The notes beneath the pieces were generated by a model. It did not search any database and was not told where the DNA came from. It saw only the letters and a program-made list of their open reading frames with translations. A program made the translations under genes and the position numbers. 42,465 nucleotides of DNA. Source: Bacteroidia bacterium. GTDB lineage: Bacteria > Bacteroidota > Bacteroidia > B-17B0 > Aurantibacillaceae. Where the stretch lies: NCBI GenBank assembly GCA_025362575.1, contig JANYIQ010000103.1:1-42465 (forward strand), in the 5' to 3' direction. This document shows, piece after piece, positions 17,711 to 26,051 of the stretch (positions within the stretch are counted from its first letter, which is position 1; every line of letters begins with the position of its first letter).

Positions 17711-18292
17711 CTATAGGGTATTATTATAATCCAGATCTGTGTAACTTCTTAATTTGTTCTCGCTTTTATATTTCTCAATTAACTTATCTACTTTATCGTA
17801 AGTTAAATTTTCGTGATAGCTTGCACCGCATTGTAACATCGGTGCTGTTCCGCATGAACCCAAACACTCAGCAGTTTTTAAAGTGAACATTCCGTCTTTA
17901 GTTGTTTCACCAACTTTGATATTTAATTTCTTCTCAATGTATTTTACAATGTCTTCGGCACCATTTAACCAGCAAGAACTGGTTTGGCAAACTTCAAAGG
18001 TGCATTTACCAACCGGCTTCAAATTATACATGGTGTAAAAAGAGGCAACTTCAAAAACTTCAATGGGTTTAATTTTTAGAACAGAGGCAACATAATCCAT
18101 CGTTTCAGGACTTAACCATCCGCCAAATTCCGCTTGCGCAACGTGCAACACGGGAAGCAATGCCGATTTAATATGCTTTTCAGGATAACGACTGATAATA
18201 TCCTTAACGGTTTCCATAGCCGCATCACTGAATTTTAGTTCAGCTCTTTTTTTGGCGTCGAAATGTTGTGTTCCGTGTACTTGTGCTCCCAT
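17711..18292 (-). CDS. nuoE: NADH-quinone oxidoreductase subunit E (2Fe-2S)
   Basis: A 193-residue thioredoxin-fold subunit that binds cluster N1a through Cys102 and Cys107 (CQTSSC) and Cys143 and Cys147 (CLGSC). The length is slightly above the E. coli protein, with a tail of about 25 residues after the fold. A 64-base gap with a repeat separates it from nuoD. Confidence 0.95.
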   Translation of the reverse strand: MGAQVHGTQHFDAKKRAELKFSDAAMETVKDIISRYPEKHIKSALLPVLHVAQAEFGGWLSPETMDYVASVLKIKPIEVFEVASFYTMYNLKPVGKCTFEVCQTSSCWLNGAEDIVKYIEKKLNIKVGETTKDGMFTLKTAECLGSCGTAPMLQCGASYHENLTYDKVDKLIEKYKSENKLRSYTDLDYNNTL

Positions 18293-18329
18293 TGTTTAGT
18301 TTATAGTTGAGGGTTCGTAGTTCGTAGAG
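18293..18329. repeat. TTTAG/TTCGTAG repeat in the nuoE-nuoD gap
   Basis: The stretch holds TTGAGGGTTCGTAGTTCGTAG, with the direct repeat TTCGTAG-TTCGTAG. It lines up with CTGAGGGTTTAGAGTTTAG in the nuoK-nuoJ gap in the same orientation. The TTGAG here can pair with CTCAA at 18336-18340. Confidence 0.4.
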
Positions 18330-18356
18330 CCACGAGCTCAAAAGTATTTTTAATTT

Positions 18357-19646
18357 TTACGCGTCGAGTTCTCCCGCAATTACATTCATACTACTCATTG
18401 TGATAATTGCATCGCTCAACATTCTTCCTTTTATCATTTCAGGATAAGCCTGATAATAAATGAAACATGGTCTGCGGAAATGCAAACGATACGGTGTTCT
18501 TCCGCCATCACTTACCAGATAAAATCCTAACTCACCGTTTCCGCCTTCCACACAATGATAAACCTCTCCTTTTGGAACTTCGCTTTCACCCATCACAATT
18601 TTAAAGTGATATATTAAAGCTTCCATATTATTATAAACCTCTTCTTTTGGTGGTAAATAAAAAGAAGGAATGTTTGCGTGTGTTGGACCATCCGGCATGT
18701 TTTTTAAAGCCTGCTCAATGATGCGCAACGACTGCCACATTTCTTCCTGACGAACCATGAAACGATCGTACGTATCTCCTGCAGTTCCAATCGGAACAAT
18801 GAAATCAAAATCCTGATAAGATGAATACGGATTCATTACACGCACATCATAATCAACTCCTGCTGCGCGTAAATTCGGTCCGGTGAAACTATATTCTAAA
18901 GCTAATTCTGCGCTGATCGGTCCGCAATTTACAGTACGGTCCATGAAAATTTTATTGCGCTCTAATAAATTAGCGAACTCTTTTAAGCCTTTAGGATATT
19001 CCTTGATGAAGTTGCGAATTAACTCCCAGGTTCTTGGCGAAAAATCTTTATCGAAACCACCAATGCGGCCAATGTTAGTTGTTAAACGCGCGCCGCAAAT
19101 CGATTCAAAAATGTCGTAAATTTTTTCACGCCACTGGAAAATGTATAGGAAGCCTGTCATGGCACCTGTATCCACACCAATAACTGAATTACAGATCAAG
19201 TGATCGGCAATACGTGATAATTCCATGATGATGACACGCATGTATTCTGCGCGTTTTGGCATTTCGGCTTTTATTAATTTCTCAACCGTCATGTGCCATC
19301 CAAAATTATTTATTGGCGAAGAACAATAATTTAAACGGTCGGTAATGGTTGTGATCTGATAAAAAGGACGGCGCTCTGCTAATTTTTCGAAAGCGCGGTG
19401 AATGTAACCAATTGTTGAAACGGCATCATGAATGATCTCTCCGTCCATTTGAAGAACGTTTTGAAAAATACCATGAGTTGCCGGATGTGTTGGTCCAAGG
19501 TTAAGTGTAGAAAACTCTTTTTCTTCAACCATGTTCTCAGGGTCGAAAGCAGGGGTAACAAGCTTTTCTTTCTTCTTGGTTTTAGGAGCTGTGGTTTCTG
19601 CAACCACTTCTTCTGCGGTAATATTTTTATTTTGTTTCTTAGCCAT
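18357..19646 (-). CDS. nuoD: NADH-quinone oxidoreductase subunit D
   Basis: A 429-residue, [NiFe]-hydrogenase-large-subunit-like protein that lines the quinone site with NuoB. It shows LNLGPTHPATHG (site His residues), GYIHRAFEKLAE and DRLNYCSSP. It carries an unusual Lys/Thr/Glu-rich N-terminal extension of about 45 residues before the conserved core. NuoC is separate rather than fused. It starts two bases after the nuoC stop. Confidence 0.96.
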   Translation of the reverse strand: MAKKQNKNITAEEVVAETTAPKTKKKEKLVTPAFDPENMVEEKEFSTLNLGPTHPATHGIFQNVLQMDGEIIHDAVSTIGYIHRAFEKLAERRPFYQITTITDRLNYCSSPINNFGWHMTVEKLIKAEMPKRAEYMRVIIMELSRIADHLICNSVIGVDTGAMTGFLYIFQWREKIYDIFESICGARLTTNIGRIGGFDKDFSPRTWELIRNFIKEYPKGLKEFANLLERNKIFMDRTVNCGPISAELALEYSFTGPNLRAAGVDYDVRVMNPYSSYQDFDFIVPIGTAGDTYDRFMVRQEEMWQSLRIIEQALKNMPDGPTHANIPSFYLPPKEEVYNNMEALIYHFKIVMGESEVPKGEVYHCVEGGNGELGFYLVSDGGRTPYRLHFRRPCFIYYQAYPEMIKGRMLSDAIITMSSMNVIAGELDA

Positions 19647-19648
19647 GT

Positions 19649-20152
19649 TTATCTTCCAAACATTTTATCACTCTTATCATCTCGTGTTTGATCTTCCAAC
19701 GGATATTCTTTTCTTAAAGGATAGATATCCATTTCATCAACATTCAAAATACGCTTTAAATTCGGATGACCTTTAAATTTAACTCCGTAAAAATCGTAGG
19801 TTTCGCGCTCCATCCAATTCGCAGCTTTCCAGATGTTGGTAGCTGTTGGAATTTCAGGATGTGTCATGGGGAAAAAAGTTTTTACCCTGATGCGTAAATT
19901 TTTTGGGAGGTTGTGCAAGTGATAGATCACGCCAAGATGTTTTTCATCTTCGGTTTGAAAACCGCACAGGTCTGTAAGAAAATGAAAATTCAGATCAGAG
20001 TCGTTTTTAAGGAACGAAAGCACTTCGTGAATTTTTTCTTTATTAATTGTGAAAACAGGAAAATCGTAAAGCATTTCAGAATGCTCGAGGCTTCCGTGAA
20101 AATGCTCGGTTAATTTTTGATTGACGCTGTTCAATAATTCTTCTTTGGTCAT
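19649..20152 (-). CDS. nuoC: NADH-quinone oxidoreductase subunit C
   Basis: A 167-residue peripheral-arm subunit (30-kDa subunit homologue). The signature NWMERETYDFYGVKFKGHPN is followed by LKRIL and the C-terminal PLRKEYPLED. It is unfused to NuoD. It overlaps neither neighbour, with five bases to nuoB and two to nuoD. Confidence 0.95.
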   Translation of the reverse strand: MTKEELLNSVNQKLTEHFHGSLEHSEMLYDFPVFTINKEKIHEVLSFLKNDSDLNFHFLTDLCGFQTEDEKHLGVIYHLHNLPKNLRIRVKTFFPMTHPEIPTATNIWKAANWMERETYDFYGVKFKGHPNLKRILNVDEMDIYPLRKEYPLEDQTRDDKSDKMFGR

Positions 20153-20157
20153 ATTAT

Positions 20158-20727
20158 TTATTCTATGCCGTAACTGTTCAGTAATTTTTTATACTCGTCA
20201 GAGTTGCGTCGACGCAAAGATTCGTTCTTGGCTAACTCCTGAATTTTCATAACACCTTCTAAAATTTGCTCAGGGCGTGGCGGACAACCCGGCACGTAAA
20301 CGTCAACAGGAATAATACGATCGATGCCTTGTAACACAGAGTAAGTGTCAAAAATACCACCACTACTGGCACAAGCTCCAACAGAAAGAACCCATTTCGG
20401 TTCAGCCATTTGTTCGTATACCTGACGTAAAATAGGGCCCATTTTTTTTGCGATGGTTCCCATTACCATTAACATATCTGCCTGACGCGGCGAAAAACTT
20501 AAACGCTCTGAACCAAAACGTGCTAAATCGTAATCGCTAGCCATGGTAGCCATAAATTCGATACCGCAGCACGATGTGGCAAAAGGTAAGGGCCACAAAG
20601 AATTTGCGCGCGCTAAACCAATTACATCTTCGAGCTTGGTTGCAAAAAATCCGGGACCTTCAAGTCCTTCGGGACTTTTAGCGATCTCTAATTTTGTGCG
20701 TTTTATAATTTGTTTATCTTTTGCCAT
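20158..20727 (-). CDS. nuoB: NADH-quinone oxidoreductase subunit B (cluster N2)
   Basis: A 189-residue subunit carrying the terminal 4Fe-4S cluster N2, which reduces quinone. Ligands are the vicinal Cys53-Cys54 ([10 protein letters not shown]), Cys119 ([10 protein letters not shown]) and Cys148 (VPGCPPRPE). The N-terminal 30 residues are variable and precede the conserved core. A 93-base gap with a perfect 15-base inverted repeat lies between it and nuoA. Confidence 0.97.
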   Translation of the reverse strand: MAKDKQIIKRTKLEIAKSPEGLEGPGFFATKLEDVIGLARANSLWPLPFATSCCGIEFMATMASDYDLARFGSERLSFSPRQADMLMVMGTIAKKMGPILRQVYEQMAEPKWVLSVGACASSGGIFDTYSVLQGIDRIIPVDVYVPGCPPRPEQILEGVMKIQELAKNESLRRRNSDEYKKLLNSYGIE

Positions 20728-20740
20728 TTAATAAAGTTTA

Positions 20741-20802
20741 GAATTTTAGATTTTTTGATTTTTAGAGTTGTGATCTCTGCCTATTCTAAAAATCTAAAAT
20801 TC
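20741..20802. repeat. Perfect 15-base inverted repeat in the nuoA-nuoB gap
   Basis: GAATTTTAGATTTTT at 20741-20755 is the exact reverse complement of 20788-20802. Inside the loop a second AGAG/CTCT hairpin (20764-20777) can form. A GC-poor stem with no T-run directly behind it argues against a classical terminator; it may be a repeat element or an RNA-stability site in the nuo message. Confidence 0.55.
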
Positions 20803-20820
20803 ATTCAATCAAAAATTAAT

Positions 20821-21195
20821 TTAGTCTTCCCACTTAAGTGCTTTTTTAGCCAGCATGTAATAAAACCCGATCAATAAAAGCGCTATAAACGAGAACATCT
20901 CAATAACACCTAACATTCCAAGCTCTTTAAAATTTACGGCCCATGGATACATAAAAATTACCTCTACGTCGAATAGCACAAACAAAATAGCAACTAAAAA
21001 GTATTTAACGGCAAATGGTACGCGGGCATTACCCTTGGTTTCGATACCGCACTCAAAAGAATCGAGTTTGATCTTAGTGTTCCGTTTAGGGCCTAAAAGA
21101 TGTGAGGCAACCATTGTTGTTACCACAAATCCCGCCGCAACCATGAACATTAAAACAATGGGTAAATAATCAAGAGGCGAACTGGCTGATTCCAT
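20821..21195 (-). CDS. nuoA: NADH-quinone oxidoreductase subunit A
   Basis: A 124-residue, three-helix subunit and the first gene of the operon. It has the matrix-side loop with DSFECGIETKGNARVPF and the acidic helix LFVLFDVEVIFMYPW. I found no convincing -33/-7 pair in the 231 bases upstream, so the operon promoter is unplaced. Confidence 0.95.
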   Translation of the reverse strand: MESASSPLDYLPIVLMFMVAAGFVVTTMVASHLLGPKRNTKIKLDSFECGIETKGNARVPFAVKYFLVAILFVLFDVEVIFMYPWAVNFKELGMLGVIEMFSFIALLLIGFYYMLAKKALKWED

Positions 21196-21369
21196 AAAAA
21201 CACAGTATTAAATCAAGATGTAAGATTAACTATTTTTACCTAAACCATCAAACATTCAGGCGAATTTTTTGAGGAAAATAGGGCTTATAAGTTTCCAAAT
21301 GTAACAGCTTTGTTTTGTGGCTATTACTTCCCTGAGAAGAGATCTGGTTCTTCAGTAAGATGAAATAAA

Positions 21370-21406
21370 AAAGCCGAAATCAGTAGATAAACACTGTTTC
21401 GGCTTT
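21370..21406 (-). terminator. Rho-independent terminator of the metzincin gene
   Basis: AAAGCCGAAA (21370-21379) and TTTCGGCTTT (21397-21406) form a perfect 10-bp stem with a 17-base loop; on the minus strand the stem runs into TTTTTTA. It lies about 20 bases past the stop of the 990-residue protein gene. Confidence 0.8.
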
Positions 21407-21426
21407 AATTATTTTGATAGCAAAAT

Positions 21427-24399
21427 TTAGTCTCTGATTACCTTCACAATGGATTCTTTTAACCCACCCTGCTTGATGTGTACAAAGTATATTCCTTTTG
21501 AATAAGCGCTTAGATCAAGACTTACAGCATCAACCTCATTAAGGTTTTTGCTCATTACTTCCTGTCCGATGGCGTCGTAAACTACAACTTTTCCGCTACT
21601 TGGTTTACCAAAATTGATGGTGATGTTATTTTGTGTAGGGTTTGGATAGACACTGATTGCTCCTGAGCCTGTCGAATTTGTTTCAATTCCAACGCAAGTT
21701 GAAACGGTTACAGTGATTGGAACTGAAACAGTACAACCCGAGGCAGTTCCTGAAACTGTATAATTAGCTGTTACAGTTGGGCTAACCACTAAAGGATTTG
21801 TAGTTGTCCCACCGGGATTAAACGTATAGGTTGAGGCGCCGCTTGCGGTAAGCGTAGAAGATTGACCAACGCATATAGAGCCTGGATTTGAAGTTACATT
21901 GATAACAGGCGATGGAGTAATAGAAACACTTGTGCTTGCCGAATTTGTACATCCACTAGCAGAAGTTATAGTACATGTATAAATACCACCAGAGCATGTG
22001 GTAACATTAGGAATGGTAGGGTTTTGTGTAGCGCTTGTAAATCCGCAAGGGCCACTCCACATAAAGGTTACTGCGGCAGTAGGACCACAAACTAAGTTTA
22101 AATTTTGTCCTGCACACACCGGACTATTAGAACCAAGACTAGGCGCCGCAGGAGGCGAATTTACAAACACATTTGTTGTAACACTATTCTTACATCCGTT
22201 AGCATCCGTAACACTACATGTATAGGTGCCAGCATTAGAAAGTGCAGCCGATGGTATTGTTGGATTTTGCACCATCATTGTGAAGCTTGATGGCCCTGTC
22301 CAAGTATAAGTTACACCGGCGGAACCCGTAAAATTAATAGTTTGACCAACACAAACCGGAGAGTTATTGCTTGCGGTAGGAGTTGGCAAAGGATTAACCA
22401 GAACGTTTGTAGTAGCTGAAGCGGTACATGAACCCGCGGCAACGACTAGATTGTAAGTGCCACTCATTGTTACCGTTGCGGCGGGGCGAGTAGGGTTTTG
22501 TATATTGGAAGTAAAAGTTCCCGGCCCGCTCCAGGTATATGATGCGGCCGCGCTGGCATTAAGTTGAATGGTTGCTCCAACGCAATATGGCCCTGTATTA
22601 GAAGCCGTAACGGTGGGATTAGCTAAAACAGAAATTGTTTTTGTTAAAGTAGCTGAGGTACCAAATCCATTAGTGGCATTATGTGCGATGGTATAAACTC
22701 CAGGCGCAGCATAACTTACCACCTGATTCTGCAAAGTAGAAGTTGCAGGTGCGCCGCCGGTTAAGGTCCACGACCAGGCTGTTGGCGAGCCTGCCGAAAC
22801 ATCAGTAAGTGTAATCGATTGTCCTGCACAAATAGTTGCAGAAGGCGCAATATTAAATGCCACCGTTGGAGCTCCTGCTGCGCAAGCAGATGCACTGATA
22901 GCGGTCATTACAGGCTTTGCACAAACACCGCCACTAGTGTTTCGAGTCATAACTGCATTACCTCCGGCAATGTCATCAACATTTAAAACACGCTTACTTA
23001 CTGCATTGGCAATTGAATAATTCATCACATCAGTTGCGATAATAACGTGCGATAATTGGTGCCCGTGACCTAATTCGTGAAGTGTTACCGATTCAAAATC
23101 GTACTGTGCGCCTGCCGGAGCAGCGGGGCCATATTGCCAATTAGTAGCATCATCAAAACAAATATCTAATTCGGAAACATAAAAGGCAACAACAGTTCCG
23201 GTGATACAACCGCTGAAATAGCTTGTACAACGGCCAAGTACACCTGCCGGTAATTCGGCACCAATATCAAAACGAATAACGTTAACCCCGTCAAAAGCAA
23301 TGGTATTTGTAGCAACCGGTGCTCCTAAAGCCCAGTTAATTAAGGTGGCACAACGCCACGATTGAAACGCTCTTTGAAAAGCAGCTTTTGGCGCCGCCAT
23401 GACATCAAAACCGGTATACATTTGCCAGGTAATACCGCCCAAACCGTTAAGATTAACGTGGCGTGTATTATAAATGGCGTTTCCGGTTGTATAGTAAACA
23501 TTCAAATGACCATAAGTTATCGTCAACGTTTGCGCACTCAAAGTTGGTGTACCCGCAACCACAACACGTATTTGTCCTGTACCCGCAGTACCGCTAGTAG
23601 TAAGCGTTCCGCCCGAAGATGTTTTTGTTGGAACCTCCACCACAATCTGGTTGGCGCTCCACGATAAATATTGTGTGGCATGCGGCTGTACGTATCCGGC
23701 GCCGGCATCAGCGTCCGGAAACTCTACGTAAGAAGTACCCTGAGTTGCACCAAAGCCGGTTCCTGTAACGGTAAGGCTTGTAGCCGTTCCTGCAGTAATG
23801 GTGGTGGGAGAAATACCTGTTATGGCCGCGATAGAATTTGAGGAATTAGGTTTTTGAGCAGAACCCTTGATATTGGGCTGTAATACAACAGCGGCAGTAC
23901 CTGTAGCCTGTTGAACAAACTCATAAAGATCGTTCTCAACGGAAGGATAAGTGTTAAACATATCGGTTGCTGAGCTCGAATTCTGGTCGTATTTAATAAA
24001 ACCCTGAGCATCGGCATAAACCGAATAAATTGACTTTTTGAATTGAGAAGCTTGACTGCTTGGATTTAAAACGAACATACCTGTTTGACCTACATTTAGT
24101 TGCAAAGACGGTTCCACGGTTTGTTTGAAAAGATCGATCTGGCCACCTTCAGTAATTACTTCTAATTGATAAGAAACTGCGGAGCCTTTAAACACTTTAT
24201 ATACTTCCAATAAGTTAGAGGTATATATATAATTGTGTTCAGCGTTCCAAAAGGAACGTTTGTTTATTACAGTGCCCTCAACAATTAAGGAACTGTTACT
24301 CACTCTGCTGTTAAGGCTTACAGGAACCATTGAACATTGCGAGCTGGCGTTATGGTTCAAAAGAACTAATGCGAAAAAAGAAAGTAAAAAATTTTTCAT
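21427..24399 (-). CDS. T9SS-secreted metzincin-like metalloprotease with PKD/Ig-like repeats
   Basis: A 990-residue exported protein. Order: signal peptide (1-21), an N-terminal domain of unknown type (to about 165), an IPT/TIG-like domain (about 190-295), then a protease domain with the zinc site HELGHGHQLSH (His441, Glu442, His445, His451) and a downstream Met459 (DVMNYS) that fits a Met-turn. The usual Gly of HExxHxxGxxH is Gln. A PKD-like domain (about 510-590) and four Ig-like repeats (about 590-900, ending around CSGGIYTCTIT and its homologues) follow, then a T9SS type A sorting domain (VYPNPTQNN ... GIYFVHIKQGG). It probably acts at the cell surface or outside; substrate is unknown. 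It has its own terminator and no operon partners. Confidence 0.88.
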   Translation of the reverse strand: MKNFLLSFFALVLLNHNASSQCSMVPVSLNSRVSNSSLIVEGTVINKRSFWNAEHNYIYTSNLLEVYKVFKGSAVSYQLEVITEGGQIDLFKQTVEPSLQLNVGQTGMFVLNPSSQASQFKKSIYSVYADAQGFIKYDQNSSSATDMFNTYPSVENDLYEFVQQATGTAAVVLQPNIKGSAQKPNSSNSIAAITGISPTTITAGTATSLTVTGTGFGATQGTSYVEFPDADAGAGYVQPHATQYLSWSANQIVVEVPTKTSSGGTLTTSGTAGTGQIRVVVAGTPTLSAQTLTITYGHLNVYYTTGNAIYNTRHVNLNGLGGITWQMYTGFDVMAAPKAAFQRAFQSWRCATLINWALGAPVATNTIAFDGVNVIRFDIGAELPAGVLGRCTSYFSGCITGTVVAFYVSELDICFDDATNWQYGPAAPAGAQYDFESVTLHELGHGHQLSHVIIATDVMNYSIANAVSKRVLNVDDIAGGNAVMTRNTSGGVCAKPVMTAISASACAAGAPTVAFNIAPSATICAGQSITLTDVSAGSPTAWSWTLTGGAPATSTLQNQVVSYAAPGVYTIAHNATNGFGTSATLTKTISVLANPTVTASNTGPYCVGATIQLNASAAASYTWSGPGTFTSNIQNPTRPAATVTMSGTYNLVVAAGSCTASATTNVLVNPLPTPTASNNSPVCVGQTINFTGSAGVTYTWTGPSSFTMMVQNPTIPSAALSNAGTYTCSVTDANGCKNSVTTNVFVNSPPAAPSLGSNSPVCAGQNLNLVCGPTAAVTFMWSGPCGFTSATQNPTIPNVTTCSGGIYTCTITSASGCTNSASTSVSITPSPVINVTSNPGSICVGQSSTLTASGASTYTFNPGGTTTNPLVVSPTVTANYTVSGTASGCTVSVPITVTVSTCVGIETNSTGSGAISVYPNPTQNNITINFGKPSSGKVVVYDAIGQEVMSKNLNEVDAVSLDLSAYSKGIYFVHIKQGGLKESIVKVIRD

Positions 24400-24572
24400 A
24401 GATTCATTAATTTTAAAATCATTCTAAAGTAAAAAAAAATAAGCTTAAAAACAAATAATTAGCTCATAATTTGAGACCAAACTGATTTAACACCCGACTG
24501 TTTATTAAAAAACGAGATAAAAAATTAAGACAAGGATTAAAAAAATAGCTTTAATGAAATTTATACTACTCT

Positions 24573-25925
24573 ATGGCAAAAACTTCTGTAACCAAATCTC
24601 CTGAATCCAGAAAAATATTTGTTCTCGACACTTCAGTAATAATTTACGATCACACGGCAATTAAAAACTTCAAAGAGCACGACGTGGTTATCCCCATAAC
24701 CGTTTTAGAAGAGCTTGATAATTTTAAAAAAGGTAACGACACCAAAAATTATGCGGCCCGCGAATTTACAAGATACATTGATAAACTTTCGGGAAGCAAT
24801 ACCCTGCAGGACTGGACACGCATCAATGGAAAATCGCACGGCTATTTCAAAATAGAATTAAATTATTCTAAAAAAATAAATACCGAAAAAGTTTTTGACG
24901 AACGAAAAGGTGATCACCGCATTTTAAACACAGCACTTTATGTTGTGGAAAGTAACCCGGGACGAAAAGTAATTCTTGTTACAAAAGACATTAACCTTAG
25001 AATAAAAGCAAAATCATTCAACCTTCAGGCAGAAGATTATGAGACCGGAAAGATCAAAACGGTTGACGAATTGTACACCGGATGGAGCGAGATACAGAAG
25101 GTGAGCCCTGAAAAGATAGCTGCTATTTACCAAAAAGGAACAAGCCCCGCGAAAGAAATACTAAAAAAAGAAACATCTCTTCCAAACCATTATTATGTTT
25201 TAAAGAACGGTTCACAATCTGTTCTGTCTCGATACAATAAAGAAGATGAAACGTTTCGCCGCGTTGTAAAAACCGCGGCGTTTGGAGTAATTCCTAAAAA
25301 TGCTGAACAGGCTTTTGCTTTGGATGCAATTATGAATCCAGACATAAAATTGGTTTCTATTCAGGGTGTTGCCGGAACCGGAAAAACGCTGTTATCTTTA
25401 GCAGGTGCTTTAGAATTAAGAAGAAATTATCATCAGATCTATCTGGCGCGACCAATTGTTCCTTTGAGCAATAAAGATATTGGGTACTTACCCGGCGATG
25501 TGAATTCTAAGTTAAATCCATACATGGAACCGCTTTGGGATAATTTAAAATACATCCGCAGTTTGTTCAGCGAAAAGGACAAAGAACATAAACAACTTAA
25601 CGAAATGGTCGAGAGCCAGAAACTAGTGGTTTGTCCTTTAGCCTATATCCGAGGCCGCAGTTTAAGTAATGTGTTTTTTATTGTAGATGAGGCACAGAAT
25701 TTAACACCTCATGAGGTAAAAACAATCATTACACGCGCAGGAGAAAACACAAAAATTGTATTTACAGGCGATGTTCACCAGATCGACACCCCGTATTTAG
25801 ATGCGCAAAGTAACGGATTAAGCTATTTAATTGAGAAGGTAAAGGGGCAGCATTTATACGCGCACATTACCCTTGAAAAAGGAGAACGAAGCGAATTGGC
25901 GAACCTGGCAAATGATCTGTTATAG
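24573..25925 (+). CDS. PIN-PhoH family ATPase (PhoH2 type)
   Basis: A 450-residue cytoplasmic fusion. A PIN ribonuclease domain (about 14-160) has the acidic FVLDTSVIIYD (Asp19), and ITVLEELDNFKKG in the next strand; a PhoH ATPase domain (about 240-450) has Walker A GVAGTGKT (about 264-271), Walker B with DEAQN (372-376) and FTGDVHQID. PhoH2 proteins studied in other bacteria unwind and cut RNA (known); a role in RNA turnover or stress is inferred. A TAGCTTTA box lies about 20 bases before the ATG. It is monocistronic. Confidence 0.93.
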   Translation: MAKTSVTKSPESRKIFVLDTSVIIYDHTAIKNFKEHDVVIPITVLEELDNFKKGNDTKNYAAREFTRYIDKLSGSNTLQDWTRINGKSHGYFKIELNYSKKINTEKVFDERKGDHRILNTALYVVESNPGRKVILVTKDINLRIKAKSFNLQAEDYETGKIKTVDELYTGWSEIQKVSPEKIAAIYQKGTSPAKEILKKETSLPNHYYVLKNGSQSVLSRYNKEDETFRRVVKTAAFGVIPKNAEQAFALDAIMNPDIKLVSIQGVAGTGKTLLSLAGALELRRNYHQIYLARPIVPLSNKDIGYLPGDVNSKLNPYMEPLWDNLKYIRSLFSEKDKEHKQLNEMVESQKLVVCPLAYIRGRSLSNVFFIVDEAQNLTPHEVKTIITRAGENTKIVFTGDVHQIDTPYLDAQSNGLSYLIEKVKGQHLYAHITLEKGERSELANLANDLL

Positions 25926-26025
25926 ATTTAACCATCCGCTAAAAAGCCTCAACAAAATACTTATGGAAAGAGCCTGATATGCGTCATTCGGGCCAAATTT
26001 TTTCAATACAAAGCGGTTTTTATTG

Positions 26026-26033
26026 TAGTTTTG
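26026..26033 (+). promoter_or_regulatory. Bacteroidota -7 box for the FAD oxidoreductase gene
   Basis: TAGTTTTG matches TAnnTTTG exactly and lies 18 bases before the ATG at 26052. The region about 20 bases upstream is T-rich but has no clear TTG. Confidence 0.5.
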
Positions 26034-26051
26034 TAGCCTCATTCCTTTATT

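Noticed and set aside
21900-22650. Recurrent GTAGGxTTTTG-like stretches
   Set aside because: They code for the Ig-like repeats of the metzincin protein.
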